From: Elysia chlorotica | Lineage: Eukaryota; Mollusca; Gastropoda; Plakobranchidae | Reading direction: 5' to 3' | Length of the DNA: 64,000 nt | NCBI GenBank assembly: GCA_003991915.1 | Contig: RQTK01000903.1 | Coordinates: 19,791-83,790 of the forward strand | Shown here: piece after piece, positions 1 through 12,900 of the stretch | Numbering within the stretch: position 1 is the first letter of the stretch | Layout of the letters: each line of letters starts with the position of its first letter | Notes under the pieces: model-generated | What the model was told of the DNA's origin: nothing | What the model saw: the letters and a program-made list of their open reading frames with translations, nothing else | Databases searched by the model: none | Made by a program: the position numbers and the translations under genes

Positions 1-380
1 ACGGTACAACCGCATGTGACTAGACAAACTAGCCATCACTCACCCGAAGAGAGTTGTTGATAGTACAACCACATGTGACTAGACAAACTAGCCATCACTC
101 ACCCGAAGAGAGTTGTTGATAGTACAACCACATGTGACTAGACAAACTAGCCATCACTCACCCGAAGAGAATTGTTGATAGTACAACCACATGTGACTAG
201 CCATCACTCACCCGAAGAGAGTTGTTGATAGTACAACCACATGTGACTAGACAAACTAGGCATCACTCACCCGAAGAGAGTTGTTGATAGTACAACCACA
301 TGTGACTAGCCATCACTCACCCGAAGAGAATTGTTGATAGTACAACCACATGTGACTAGACAAACTAGCCATCACTCACC
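1..380. repeat. 59-bp minisatellite carrying the N13 exon tail and donor
   Basis: Seven copies of a 59-bp unit, three of them shortened to about 50 bp by the same deletion. Read on the minus strand each unit contains the last bases of exon N13 (CAACAACTCTCTTCGG) followed by gtgagtgatgg, the exon's own splice donor. It continues beyond the left edge. Confidence 0.95.
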
Positions 381-440
381 CGAAGAGAGTTGTTGATTGC
401 GGTCGTGTCTGGGCGTACCGTGGTGCTGCTGTCCAAATGT
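380..440 (-). CDS. NT5C2: NT5C2 exon N13 (downstream, after missing exons)
   Basis: 61 nt, ctctcag acceptor, gtgagt donor. Encodes [20 protein letters not shown], matching [20 protein letters not shown] of NT5C2. The expected intervening segment (from SSDTIC through GDHIFGD to FLAELY, about 70 residues) was not found between here and N11. The exon tail and donor are the core of the array at 1-380, and its polypyrimidine tract is part of the array at 444-1285. Confidence 0.85.
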
Positions 441-2836
441 CTGAGAGAGAGAGAACCACAGTTCAGGTGTCAATTTATTTGTTACACGATGGAGGGGTCA
501 CGTGCAAGTCATAGAGAGAGAGAACCACAGTTCAGGTGTCAATTTATTTGTTACACGATGGAGGGGTCACGTGCAAGTCATAGAGAGAGAGAGAAGCACA
601 GTTCAGGTGTCAATTTATTTGTTACACGATGGAGGGGTCACGTGCAAGTCATAGAGAGAGAGAACCACAGTTCAGGTGTCAATTTATTTGTTACACGATG
701 GAGGGGTCACGTGCAAGTCATAGAGAGAGAGAGAGAACCACAGTTCAGGTGTCAATTTATTTGTTACACGATGGAGGGGTCACGTGCAAGTCATAGAGAG
801 AGAGAGAGAACCACAGTTCAGGTGTCAATTTATTTGTTACACGATGGAGGGGTCACGTGCAAGTCATAGAGAGAGAGAACCACAGTTCAGGTGTCAATTT
901 ATTTGTTACACGATGGAGGGGTCACGTGCAAGTCATAGAGAGAGAGAACCACAGTTCAGGTGTCAATTTATTTGTTACACGATGGAGGGGTCACGTGCAA
1001 GTGATAGAGAGAGAGAACCACAGTTCAGGTGTCAATTTATTTGTTACACGATGGAGGGGTCACGTGCAAGTGATAGAGAGAGAGAAACCACAGTTCAGGT
1101 GTCAATTTATTTGTTACACGATGGAGGGGTCACGTGCAAGTGATAGAGAGAGAGAACCACAGTTCAGGTGTCAATTTATTTGTTACACGATGGAGGGGTC
1201 ACGTGCAAGTCATAGAGAGAGAGAGAACCACAGTTCAGGTGTCAATTTATTTGTTACACGATGGAGGGGTCACGTGCAAGTGATATCAGGACCCTCAGTT
1301 TAGGTTCAGTTGCACTTTGCAAGAAAGATAGATGTTTTGAAAATAATTACAACATTGTTTCGACACTTAGTGGCTTTTCATAATTTAGGACCTACCTCCA
1401 TAATATAGCATGTTTGAATTTCATAATTTAGGTATGTTTAAATTTCATAATTCTAGTAAATATCTCCATAATAAAGCATGTTTGTATTTCATAATTTAGG
1501 ACCTACCTCTACAATATAGCTTGTTTAAATTTCATAATTTAGGCATATTTAAATTTCATAATTTTAGGAATTATCTCCATAATATAGCATGTTTGTATTT
1601 CATAATTTAGGACCAATGTCCATAATACAACATTTTTACATTTCATAATTTAAGACGTATTCCCATAATATAAATTGTTTAGTTATCATAATCTAGGTCC
1701 TATCTTCATGATATAAATTGTTTGCCTTTTATAATCTGATCAAGGTGAACACGGATCCAACTAAATATAACACAGTGGTTTCACGACCTCGCACGACCCT
1801 GCAAGGTGAACACGGATCCAACTAAATATAACACAGTGGTTTCACGACCTCGCACGACCCTGCAAGGTGAACACGGATCCAACTAAATATAACACAGTGG
1901 TTTCACGACCTCGCACGACCCTGCAAGGTGAACACGGATCCAACTAAATATAACACAGTGGTTTCACGACCTCGCACGACCCTGCAAGGTGAACACGGAT
2001 CCAACTAAATATACTACAGTGGTTTCACCACCTCGCACGACCCTGCAAGGTGAACACGGATCCAACTAAATATACTACAGTGGTTTCACCACCTCGCACG
2101 ACCCTGCAAGGTGAACACGGATCCAACTAAATATACTACAGTGGTTTCACGACCTCGCACGACCCGGCAAGGTGAACACGGATCCAACTAAATATACTAC
2201 AGTGGTTTCACTGCTCATATAGCTGATTCCCGTTGTGGCAAACAGTTGATGTGCTGAACCTTCCAGAATCTAAGCCTGTTGTGGCACACAGTTGATGTGT
2301 CTAAGCCTGTTGTGGCACACAGTTGATGTGTCTAAGCCTGTTGTGGCAAACAGTTGATGTGCTGAACCTTGGAGAATCTAAGCCTGTTGTGGCAAACAGT
2401 TGATCTGCTGAACACTACTCACATCACTGAAAGCTGGGAGCACTTTACACATGGATCTTGTCAAAGCGTGAACAGTTTTGGGAACTTTGTTTCAGATTTT
2501 GAGATTGGTCTCATTGTCACCCACTTGATCATCTTTAGTCTATAAAACTTTTTGCAGAAACGGCATGATAATTTTGTGTAAGTAACATTTTGGTTTCTCA
2601 TTATACCTCTGTTGTTGTCTCTAGGATACAAGAAATAAGTTAAAAATCATCTATTTTTCTAACAGAATACGAAGGCCCTGAGCATCGGACACCACATGGG
2701 CCCAATCAGGAGCGGGGAGATCTACTCCGGAGGTGAGGACTTTAACATAAGCAACAGTACTATCCTCATAGTAATAACAATAATGATAATGATAATAATA
2801 ACAATAATAATCATCATCATAATATAATAATATAAT

Positions 2837-2873
<37 letters not shown>

Positions 2874-5800
2874 GGCTGATCGTATATGCCAAGGTTGGCA
2901 TTATAAGTTGCAGGACTTGGTTGTCAACATAGGTTGTTTTCCGCTGTGGATTCGGTACGCATGTGCCAACGCTGACAAATAAGGCAAGTACTTAATATGC
3001 GGCGCTGTGTTAATGTTTATGTGAATGGCTGCGGTGGCGGTGGTGGTGGTGTGACATTGTTTACCCGTACACTACTTTGCTAGCATGTACCGGATGTGAG
3101 TAGTGTTCAGCAGATCACAAAAAGTTTTGGTTAGCAAATCTTTTTATTTTTTTCTCTGTCAAAGCAGCGATTCTTCATAGATGTTTTCTAGACCCACATT
3201 TTTAAAAACAAAAGCTGGATTAGTTTAATCAGAACATAAAACCTACATTTTTCACAAAGACTTGTAATTTATTCCACAACTGAGCAATTTCATAGGGAAA
3301 GACCCTTTGTCCACAATGTATAAGTTTAAATGAAGTTTTAATAAGAAGGCGTTTGGCAGAGGCGCGCAATTCTCTAGCTGGGCTGTAGGGGCTTACTCGG
3401 TCTAGGATGTGTTTTGGAAACTGGGGTAGGTTCTTGCATTGAAAGAGGAGAGAAGTTATTTACAATTTTGATATAGCACATATATAGCACATACTGGCAG
3501 CCAGTATAGATGATCTAGAATTTCTTCTCGTAAACTTTTTTATCAGTCTTGCCCCACTTTTTAATAATTTGCTGAATTTGGTTAAGTTGATATTGTGAAC
3601 CCGCAAGAAACGAGTTGCAGTAGTCAATTCTAGCCAGTATAAATGAGCATACAAGTTTGTTTGTGGCATGAGTCATCAAGAAAGATCTAATGTAAGATAA
3701 TTTTCTCAATTCCAACTGGCATGTATGACCACTCATTGTCAAGTCATCAAGAAAGATCTAATGTGAGATAATTTTCTCAATTCAAACTAGCATGTATGAC
3801 CACTCATTGTCAAGTCATCAAGAAAGATCTAATGTGAGATAATTTTCTCAATTCAAACTAGCATGTATGACCACTCATTGTCAAGTTTGAATCCGTGTTA
3901 TGTAGACACCTATACGTTTCGGATGCCTTTAGTTAGAGTTATCTCCTGGTCGCAGTTTTTAATCGTAGATAATCCTATTTTTCAATTTCTTTTGTTTTCA
4001 ATGTAGATTTGTTTCCTTTCTTCTTCATTTGTATTTAACTTATTTATTTTTAAATCAGAATACTATGAGTGACATTTTTAGTTATTTAAGAATTATAATA
4101 TATTCAATTTGTTTATCGCATTCAAAATATCTGTAAATGAGAGTGATCTAGCATAATAGATGTAATTAAATCCATGTTCCATAAAAACATTTTAAAAAAG
4201 TGCATATACATGTACAAGGAAAACAGAACCGGCCCATGCACAGGTCCATGGGGAACCCCAAATTTCAGTTCTATAGAAATCGAAAGTTTGTCTCCGATCA
4301 GTAAAGAGCCAGGATCAATAGTATCAAATGTTGCTGAATGATCATAAAGAGCAAAAATGGTAGTTTTCTCCTGATCAGAGAAGCATACATTATCAACTGG
4401 TTTCAATCTTATGATATAATATCAATAGGTAATGTAACAGATTTGCTGGTGAGGTGGTAATCTGTTAGGCTCTGTTTGTCTAGGGGTATTAAAAATATTC
4501 GCAGCCAATCACACGACTCGTCCACAGAAAATAAATCCGAAGTCCGCAAGTAACAATTTCAACTGTTTAATCCAACAAAAGGGTTATACTTTACAATGTT
4601 TGTAGGACGGCTCAATAGTACAATTACTGGAGTTTCAATGTAGACTCTGGAAAACAATTTGACTCTTTTTAAATGTTGACTCTTTAAATGTTGACTCTAA
4701 ATCTAATTAAGATTCTTATTTATACAAAATTTCGTCGAATCATCCAGAACAAGAATTACGTAAATCATAAGAGAATATTCTCGGTACATCTCTTTAGCAA
4801 TTAACAACCAATCAGAACAAAGGTAAACAAGAGGTGACGAGGTGATTACTATTCTAGAACTAGCCGGAGGTTTCGAGAAGGGCTGTGTTCAGTAAGCAAA
4901 ACTCACAATCAAATTCTTAGGCTTGAAATACAATCGTTATGCAAACAAACAAGATAATGTACATACATCTAGTCAATCCGCTACCCAAAAGTTACGCACC
5001 TAAAAAGGGTGAGGAAATAATAGATCAACTATAGTACAATGCGTTACATCATTTCTTCCACTTAAAATAATTTTTGGTCAACATTATAAAGAAAGGCAAT
5101 ATCTGCCACCCACAAAGATTCTTCTCTGTATTGTTCAGAAAGGCAATATTCTTCTCTGTATTGTTCAGAAAGGCAATATTCTTCTCTGTATTATAAAGAA
5201 AGGCAATATTCTTCTCTGTATTGTTCAGAAAGGCAATATTCTTCTCTGTATTGTAAAGAAAGGCAATATTCTTCTCTGTATTATTAACAAAGGCAATATT
5301 CTTCTCTGTATTGTAAAGAAAGGCAATATTCTTCTCTGTATTGTAAGAAAGGCAATATTCTTCTCTGTATTGTAAAGAAAGGCAATATTCTTCTCTGTAT
5401 TGTAAAGAAAGGCAATATTCTTCTCTGTATTGTAAAGAAAGGCAATATTCTTCTCTGTATTGTAAAGAAAGGCAATATTCTTCTCTGTATTGTAAAGAAA
5501 GGCAATATTCTTCTCTGTATTGTAAAGAAAGGCAATATTCATCTCTGTATTGTAAAGAAAGGCAATATTCATCTCTGTATTGTAAAGAAAGGCAATATTC
5601 TTCTCTGTATTGTTAACAAAGGCAATATTCTTCTCTGTATTGTTAAGAAAGGCAATATCTGCCACCCACCGTGTCCACCCGCCTCAGGATGGTTCCATCC
5701 TCAAAGAAGAGCGGCTTTTTGGCGTCGACCACAACACAATCCCAGTAGCTTGTCCAGTGGCGTTTTTCCTGGGGAGGTCACAAGTTTCAGCTCTGTTATC

Positions 5801-8800
5801 TTTTGCATGTGTATAGTTAGCCAGTCACAAGTTTCAGCTCTGTTATCTTTTGCATGTGTATAGTTAGCCAGTCACAACTTTCAGCTCTGTTATCTTTTGC
5901 ATGTGTATAGTTAGCCAGTCACAAGTTTCAGCTCTGTTATCTTTTGCATGTGTATAGTTAGCCAGTCACAAGTTTCAGCTCTGTTATCTTTTGCATGTGT
6001 ATAGTTAGCCAGTCACAAGTTTCAGCTCTGTTATCTTTTGCATGTGTATAGTTAGCCAGTCACAAGTTTCAGTTAACTTTTGCATGTGTATAGTTAGCCA
6101 GTCACAAGTTTCAGTTAACTTTTGCATGTGTATAGTTAGCCAGTCACAAGTTTCAGTTAACTTTTGCATGTGTATAGTTAGCCAGTCACAACTTTCAGTT
6201 AACTTTTGCATGTGTATAGCTAGCCAGTCACAAGTTTCAGCTCTGTTATCTTTTGCATGTGTATAGTTAGCCAGTCACAAGTTTCAGATTTGGCGTCGAC
6301 CACAACACAATCCCAGTAGCTTGTCCAGTGGCGTTTTTCCTGGGGAGCCAGTCACAAGTTTCAGCTCTGTTATCTTTTGCATGTGTATAGCTAGCCAGTC
6401 ACAAGTTTCAGCTCTGTTATCTTTTGCATGTGTATAGCTAGCCAGTCACAAGTTTCAGCTCTGTTATCTTTTGCATGTGTATAGTTAGCCAGTCACAAGT
6501 TTCAGCTCTGTTATCTTTTGCATGTGTATAGTTAGCCAGTCACAAGTTTCAGCTCTGTTATCTTTTGCATGTGTATAGTTAGCCAGTCACAAGTTTCAGC
6601 TCTGTTATCTTTTGCATGTGTATAGTTAGCCAAAGACAAGTATTATATCTGTCATCTTTATGTAGCGCTAGCCAATCACAAGTTTTATGTCTGTTACTTA
6701 CCTTTTATATGTGTAAAGCCAGCCAGTGACAAGTTTTATGTCTACTTACCTTTTATATGTGTAAAGCCAGCCAGTGACAAGTTTTATGTCTACTTACCTT
6801 TTATATGTGTAAAGCCAGCCAGTGACAAGTTTCAGCTCTGCTATCTTTTATAATTATGTGTTCATTTAGCAAATCACAAGTTTCATGTCTGTCACAAGTC
6901 ACAAGTTTTACTTTTGTTATCTTTATGTACAGCTAGCCAGTCACAACTTTCCTGACAGTTATCTTTTATATATGTACAGTTAGCCAGTCACAAGTTTTAT
7001 GTCTATTATCTTTTATGTACTGCTAGCCACACAAGTCACAAATTCTAAGTCTATTATAGTTATCTTCCACTAGCCAGTCACAATTTTCAAGTGTTTAATT
7101 CATGTGCTGCTAGTCAGTCACAATTTTCAAGTCTGATAACTTCATGTGCTGCTAGTCAGTCACAATTTTCAAGTCTGATAACTTCATGTGCTGCTAGTCA
7201 GTCACAATTTTCAAGTCTGATAACTTCATGTGCTGCTAGTCAGTCACAATTTTCAAGTCTGATAACTTCATGTGCTGCTAGTCAGTCACAATTTTCAAGT
7301 GTTTAATTCATGTGCTGCTAGCCAGTCACAAATTTCAAGTCTGATAACTTCATGTGCTGCTAGTCAGTCACAATTTTCAAGTCTGATAACTTCATGTGCT
7401 GCTAGTCAGTCACAATTTTCAAGTCTGATAAATTCATGTGCTGCTAGTCAGTCACAATTTTCAAGTCTGATAAATTTCACCTTTACAATTTCTGCACATA
7501 GTTTTCAGAACTATAAAAGGTGCCAGTGTCCTATGACTAGGCGGATAAATTAGTTCTCTATGTCAACATAAGGTGTGTCTTTTAAGCGAAGTAAGTTTGT
7601 TTATAGCGTCAGAACAGTTGTACAAATAGTTTTCCTCATCGTGTTATGCACTGTCCAGTCTATCTAAACCTTCTGAAAACTTGCTTTTACTGTTCTCTTC
7701 ATTGTATTACGTGTTTTCAAAGAGCATTTAGCCTAGCTGGGTAAAGAGACTTTCTGTGTACTTTTGGTTTGACTATTTGCAATACTGAGAACAAATGAAA
7801 AGAAGAATCCTTGTTTTGTCACAATTAACTTTTCACAAAGCGTTCAAAATTTCAATGACAATCTCACCTCTCTTGGAAAGTCGAGGAGGTACTCCATTAT
7901 TTTCTGGTGGAAAGAGGAATGTAAAAAAAAAATTACTAAAAAAATCAAGTTTTGAAAAGCGTTTTAATTTGTCGCAATGTTATCGCTAACTTAATCTCAA
8001 CAATGCCTACTTTACTACTTTAGTGATCCTAATGACCTGGCTTTACTTGTGACCTTTAAGTTCACCCGAACCGAGCTAGTGACTAGTAATTTATAAAGAG
8101 TCATGGAATTTGTTCAAGTTATTAGAAAATCAAACACGCCATAATGCTGTGTAGGGGTGTACAATAATCTACATCATGTGCTAATGAATTCATTTCAAAC
8201 ATTGCATGAATCATGATACCAGAAATCCTCACAACTGTGTATTCATGTCATAGTAACAGAAACCCTGACAAATGTGTATTCATGTCATGCCAACAGAAAC
8301 CCTGACAAATGTGTATTCATGTCATGCCAACAGAAACCCTGACAATTGTGTATTCATGTCATGCTAACAGAAACCCTGACAACTGTGTATTCATGTCATG
8401 CTAACAGAAATCCTTACAACTGTGTATTCATGTCATGCTAACAGAAACTCTCAAAACTGTGTATTCATGTTATGCCAACAGAAACCCTGAAAACTGTGTA
8501 TTCATGTCATGCTAACAGAAACCCTGAAAACTGTGTATTCATGTCATGCTAACAGAAACCCTGAAAACTGTGTATTCATGTCATGCTAACAGAAACCCTG
8601 ACAATTGTGTATTCATGTCATGCTAACAGAAACCCTGACAACTGTGTATTCATGTCATGCTAACAGAAACCCTCACAACTGTGTATTCATGTCATGCTAA
8701 CAGAAACCTTACAAGTGTGTATTCATGTCATGCTAACAGAAATCCTGACAACTGTGTATTCATGTCATGCTAACAGAAACCCTGACAATTGTGTATTCAT

Positions 8801-9545
8801 GTCATGCTAACAGAAACCCTGAAAACTGTGTATTCATGTCATGCTAACAGAAACCCTGACAACTGTGTATTCATGTCATGCTAACAGAAACCCTGACAAT
8901 TGTGTATTCATGTCATGCTAACAGAAACCCTCAAAACTGTGTATTCATGTCATGCTAACAGAAACCCTGACAATTGTGTATTCATGTCATGCTAACAGAA
9001 ACCCTCAAAACTGTGTATTCATGTCATGCTAACAGAAACCCTCAAAACTGTGTATTCATGTCATGCTAACAGAAATCCTGACAACTGTGTATTCATGTCA
9101 TGCTAACAGAAACTCTGACAACTGTGCATTCATGTCATGCTAACAGAAACCCTGACAACTGTGTATTCATGTCGTGCTAACACAAACTCTGACAACTTTG
9201 TATTCATGTCATACTAACAGAAACCCTGACAACTGTGTATTCATGTCATGCTAACAGAAACCCTGACAACTGTGTATTCATGTCGTGCTAACACAAACCC
9301 TGACAACTGTGTATTCATTTTGTGCTAACACAAACCCTGACAACTGTGTATTCATGTCATACTAACAGAAACCCTGACAACTGTGTATTCATGTCTTGCT
9401 AACAGAAACTCTCAAAACTGTGTATTCATGTCATACTAACAGAAACCCTGACAACTGTGTATTCATGTCTTGCTAACAGAAACTCTCAAAACTGTGTATT
9501 CATGTCATGCAAACTTGTTGAAATATAGTTTATCATTATCATTAC

Positions 9546-9581
<36 letters not shown>

Positions 9582-9926
9582 TGTCATGCTAACAGAAACC
9601 CTGACAACTGTGTATTCATGTCATGCTAACAGAAACCCTGACAACTGTGTATTCATGTCATGCTAACAGAAACCCTGACAACTGTGTATTCATGTCATGC
9701 TAACAGAAACCCTGACAACTGTGTATTCATGTCATACTAACAGAAACCCTGACAACTGTGTATTCATGTCTTGCTAACAGAAACTCTCAAAACTGTGTAT
9801 TCATGTCATGCAAACTTGTTGAAATATAGTTTATCATTATCATTACTGTTATTATTATTATTATTATAACCATAAACTCTATCATTACTGTACATGTCAT
9901 TTTATTGTTATCACTATTATCATTAC

Positions 9927-9960
<34 letters not shown>

Positions 9961-12900
9961 TCCTTACATCTGTGTATTCATATCCACTGTTTGTGATGAG
10001 GACAGTCTTGGCACCAACTTGTCTGATTCTTGGTAGGATAAAGAAAAAAAATTGGTTATTCTTCTAAATTTAAATAGTACTCATTATTGTTATTATTCAA
10101 ATCTAGAGTTCACATCATTCTCTTTTCCCTTCAGCTGGGGAAATATGTCTCCATATAAAAATGTACACAGATATTGTTTTTATTATTAAAACGATACTTT
10201 TGTCTTTCTTCTAAATCCTCTTGATAAGCTCAACCAGCTTGTTTGATATGACGGGTGCAGAATAATATAATCTCAGATCTTTTCTGTTTACTATAGAATA
10301 ACACAGCATTGGAAAGCAGGATGAAAACTTACAGATCAATAAACATGGCACTGAGCAGAGCTGGTTTGGTTTGGTTAGTTAGTTCAACGTCCAACGTCAG
10401 CACTGTATAGGCTTTATTGTGGACAGGACATAAGATTGAATGTCTGACAATTGTATGTGCGGCACACACGAGACTGGGCAGGGAGCCTAGACCTCCTGAG
10501 CTAGCGCCACTTATAAAATACAGCATTGTCCAACAGGACAAAAACAGCCCCACTTATAAAATACAGCATTGTCCAACAGGACAAAAACAGCCCCACTTCT
10601 AGAATACAGGACAAAAACAGCCCCACTTCTAGAATACAGGACAAAAACAGCCCCACTTCTAGAATACAGCATTCTCGAACAGGACAAAAACAGCCCCACT
10701 TATAGAATACAGCATTCTCAAACAGGACAAAAACAGCCCCACTTCTAGAATACAGCATTCTCGAACAGGACAAAAACAGCCCCACTTCTAGAATACAGGA
10801 CAAAAACAATACAGATTAATAAGCATCTCTTCAGCCCCACTTATAGAATACAGCATTCTCGAACAGGACAAAAACAGCCCCACTTCTAGAATACAGCATT
10901 CTCGAACAGGACAAAAACAGCCCCACTTCTAGAATACAGCATTCTCGAACAGGACAAAAACAGCCCCACTTATAGAATACAGCATTCTCAAACAGGACAA
11001 AAACAGCCATACTTATAGAATACAGCATTCTCAAACAGGACAAAAACAGCCCCACTTCTAGAATACAGCATTCTCGAACAGGACAAAAACAGCCCCACTT
11101 ATAGAATACAGCATTCTCAAACAGGACAAAAACAGCCATACTTATAGAATACAGCATTGTCGAACTGGAACAGGTAAAAACAATACAGATTACTAAGCAT
11201 CTCTCCGAGCTGGCTCTACCCATGCATCAAGTACCAGGTCTAGAGCAGACACAGCTGATCATGGCACGCCACTCATCTCTTTGGACAACTTTCAAAAGTC
11301 TAAATTATTCCAGTCTTTAATGATACCCCATCTGTTTAGACGTTGTAAAAAGGTTATTTTTTTGTCTACTTTGACCTCTAAAAGCTCTACTTATAGAAAT
11401 CAAAAAAGCTTCCCAAACCCATCACTCTCTGGCCCTGCGTTTTCCCCTAGTGGTTGGGTCCATGTCAGAATAATGTGATTTAGCTAAATGCCAGGTGTTG
11501 CGCTGTGGGGCCCAGTCTTTGTGAAGGAGGCTTGCTTTGCGCACTCACCTATCCAGGAGAACAGGCAGTTTCTCGTCTCTGTGCACATACTTGTCCAGAT
11601 TGTGCATGGTGCAGGCCTTCAGATCTCCCTACAGTGAACACGGGGTGAGAACATACGTCAGTTGGCACGTTTGCAAAAATGAACAGGAAACATTTTCAAA
11701 GAGAGATTATACAGAGCAGATGACCCAAGACATGTGACTGATCACGTGAGTTTTGACTAGATAGCATAGGATCCTATCCACCACATGCAGATGTAGCCAG
11801 TCAGTAATATCTTGACTGATCACATGAGCTGTGCCTAGATCATAGATGATCAAAGATCCTATCTTAACTAATCACATGAGCTGTGGCTAGATGATCAAAG
11901 ATCCTATCTTAACCAAATCGCACTTAGATAGATCTGCCCACCCAGCACAGATCCAACTTAAGAGAAGGAATATAACTCCGCAAGAAAATCATACCTTACA
12001 TGTTTTTAAAAATTGTAAAAAATCGCCAATAAGTGATAGAAACATAATTTAAATTGCAAAAAAAAGAAGAATAAATGATCTAATAGATGAAATTTACATA
12101 CTTTCATGAAAAAACAAGAAAGGGTAGAATTTTTTTAAGAGAGAAGTTTTGAAAAATTTTGTCAATGATACCTGCGAAGAAGAATTTTTAAAAATTATTA
12201 TTAAAAAAAACTTATAGAAAGTATAATAATTTGGCTTGTATATTTACAAAGAAGAAGACTTCTAGTTTAGTTCAGGTGAATTTCAGAAAGATGGAATGAA
12301 AGACAGGGGAATAGGACTTTTTTTTCTAAAGGCGTAAAAAAAATGTAAAAAAGACATGATAAATGAGACAGACAATGTGCGGTTGGAAAAAAATCATTAA
12401 AAAAAAAAATTATAGTTTAATCTCAATATGTTTTATATAATGATAAAGAAAAAGAGCAGTTGCTTGCTTGACATCAGTTTCAGGAAGATAGGATCAAAAT
12501 AATGTTGGGAATTGAGAATTTTTTTTTTGTATTTACTGGTTTAAAAAGTTGCGAAAAACAGAAATAGAGGAAAGGGTGAAGGGGTAGAAAATAACTGATT
12601 TCAATAAAGATGATCACATTTTTCATAATATTTTTTAATTTAAGAAATCAGGAGACTTCTATTTAACTGAAAAAGAGATTTCGACAAAGAACAATATGAA
12701 AACTTCAGGCAAATTTGTTTTCTCAAAAATGTTTAATCCAACAACAAAAAATAACAGGAAATTGATTGAAACAGATAGTAACAAAGAAAAGAGGTTTTCA
12801 TTAGCTCATATATTTACCTACTCAGTGCAGGGATGCATGATCTATGTATAGTAATCCCAATTAGTGAAACACACATGTAATGCATTTACTGCATGCTGGT

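Noticed and set aside
390..1303. Long open frames with a repeating [19 protein letters not shown] peptide
   Set aside because: Frames are created by the 69-bp unit; three frames are open at once and the region is an intron flank of NT5C2.
5225..5665. 146-codon frame with an [10 protein letters not shown] repeat
   Set aside because: Product of a 30-bp unit being a multiple of three; no start context, overlaps the intron after N11.
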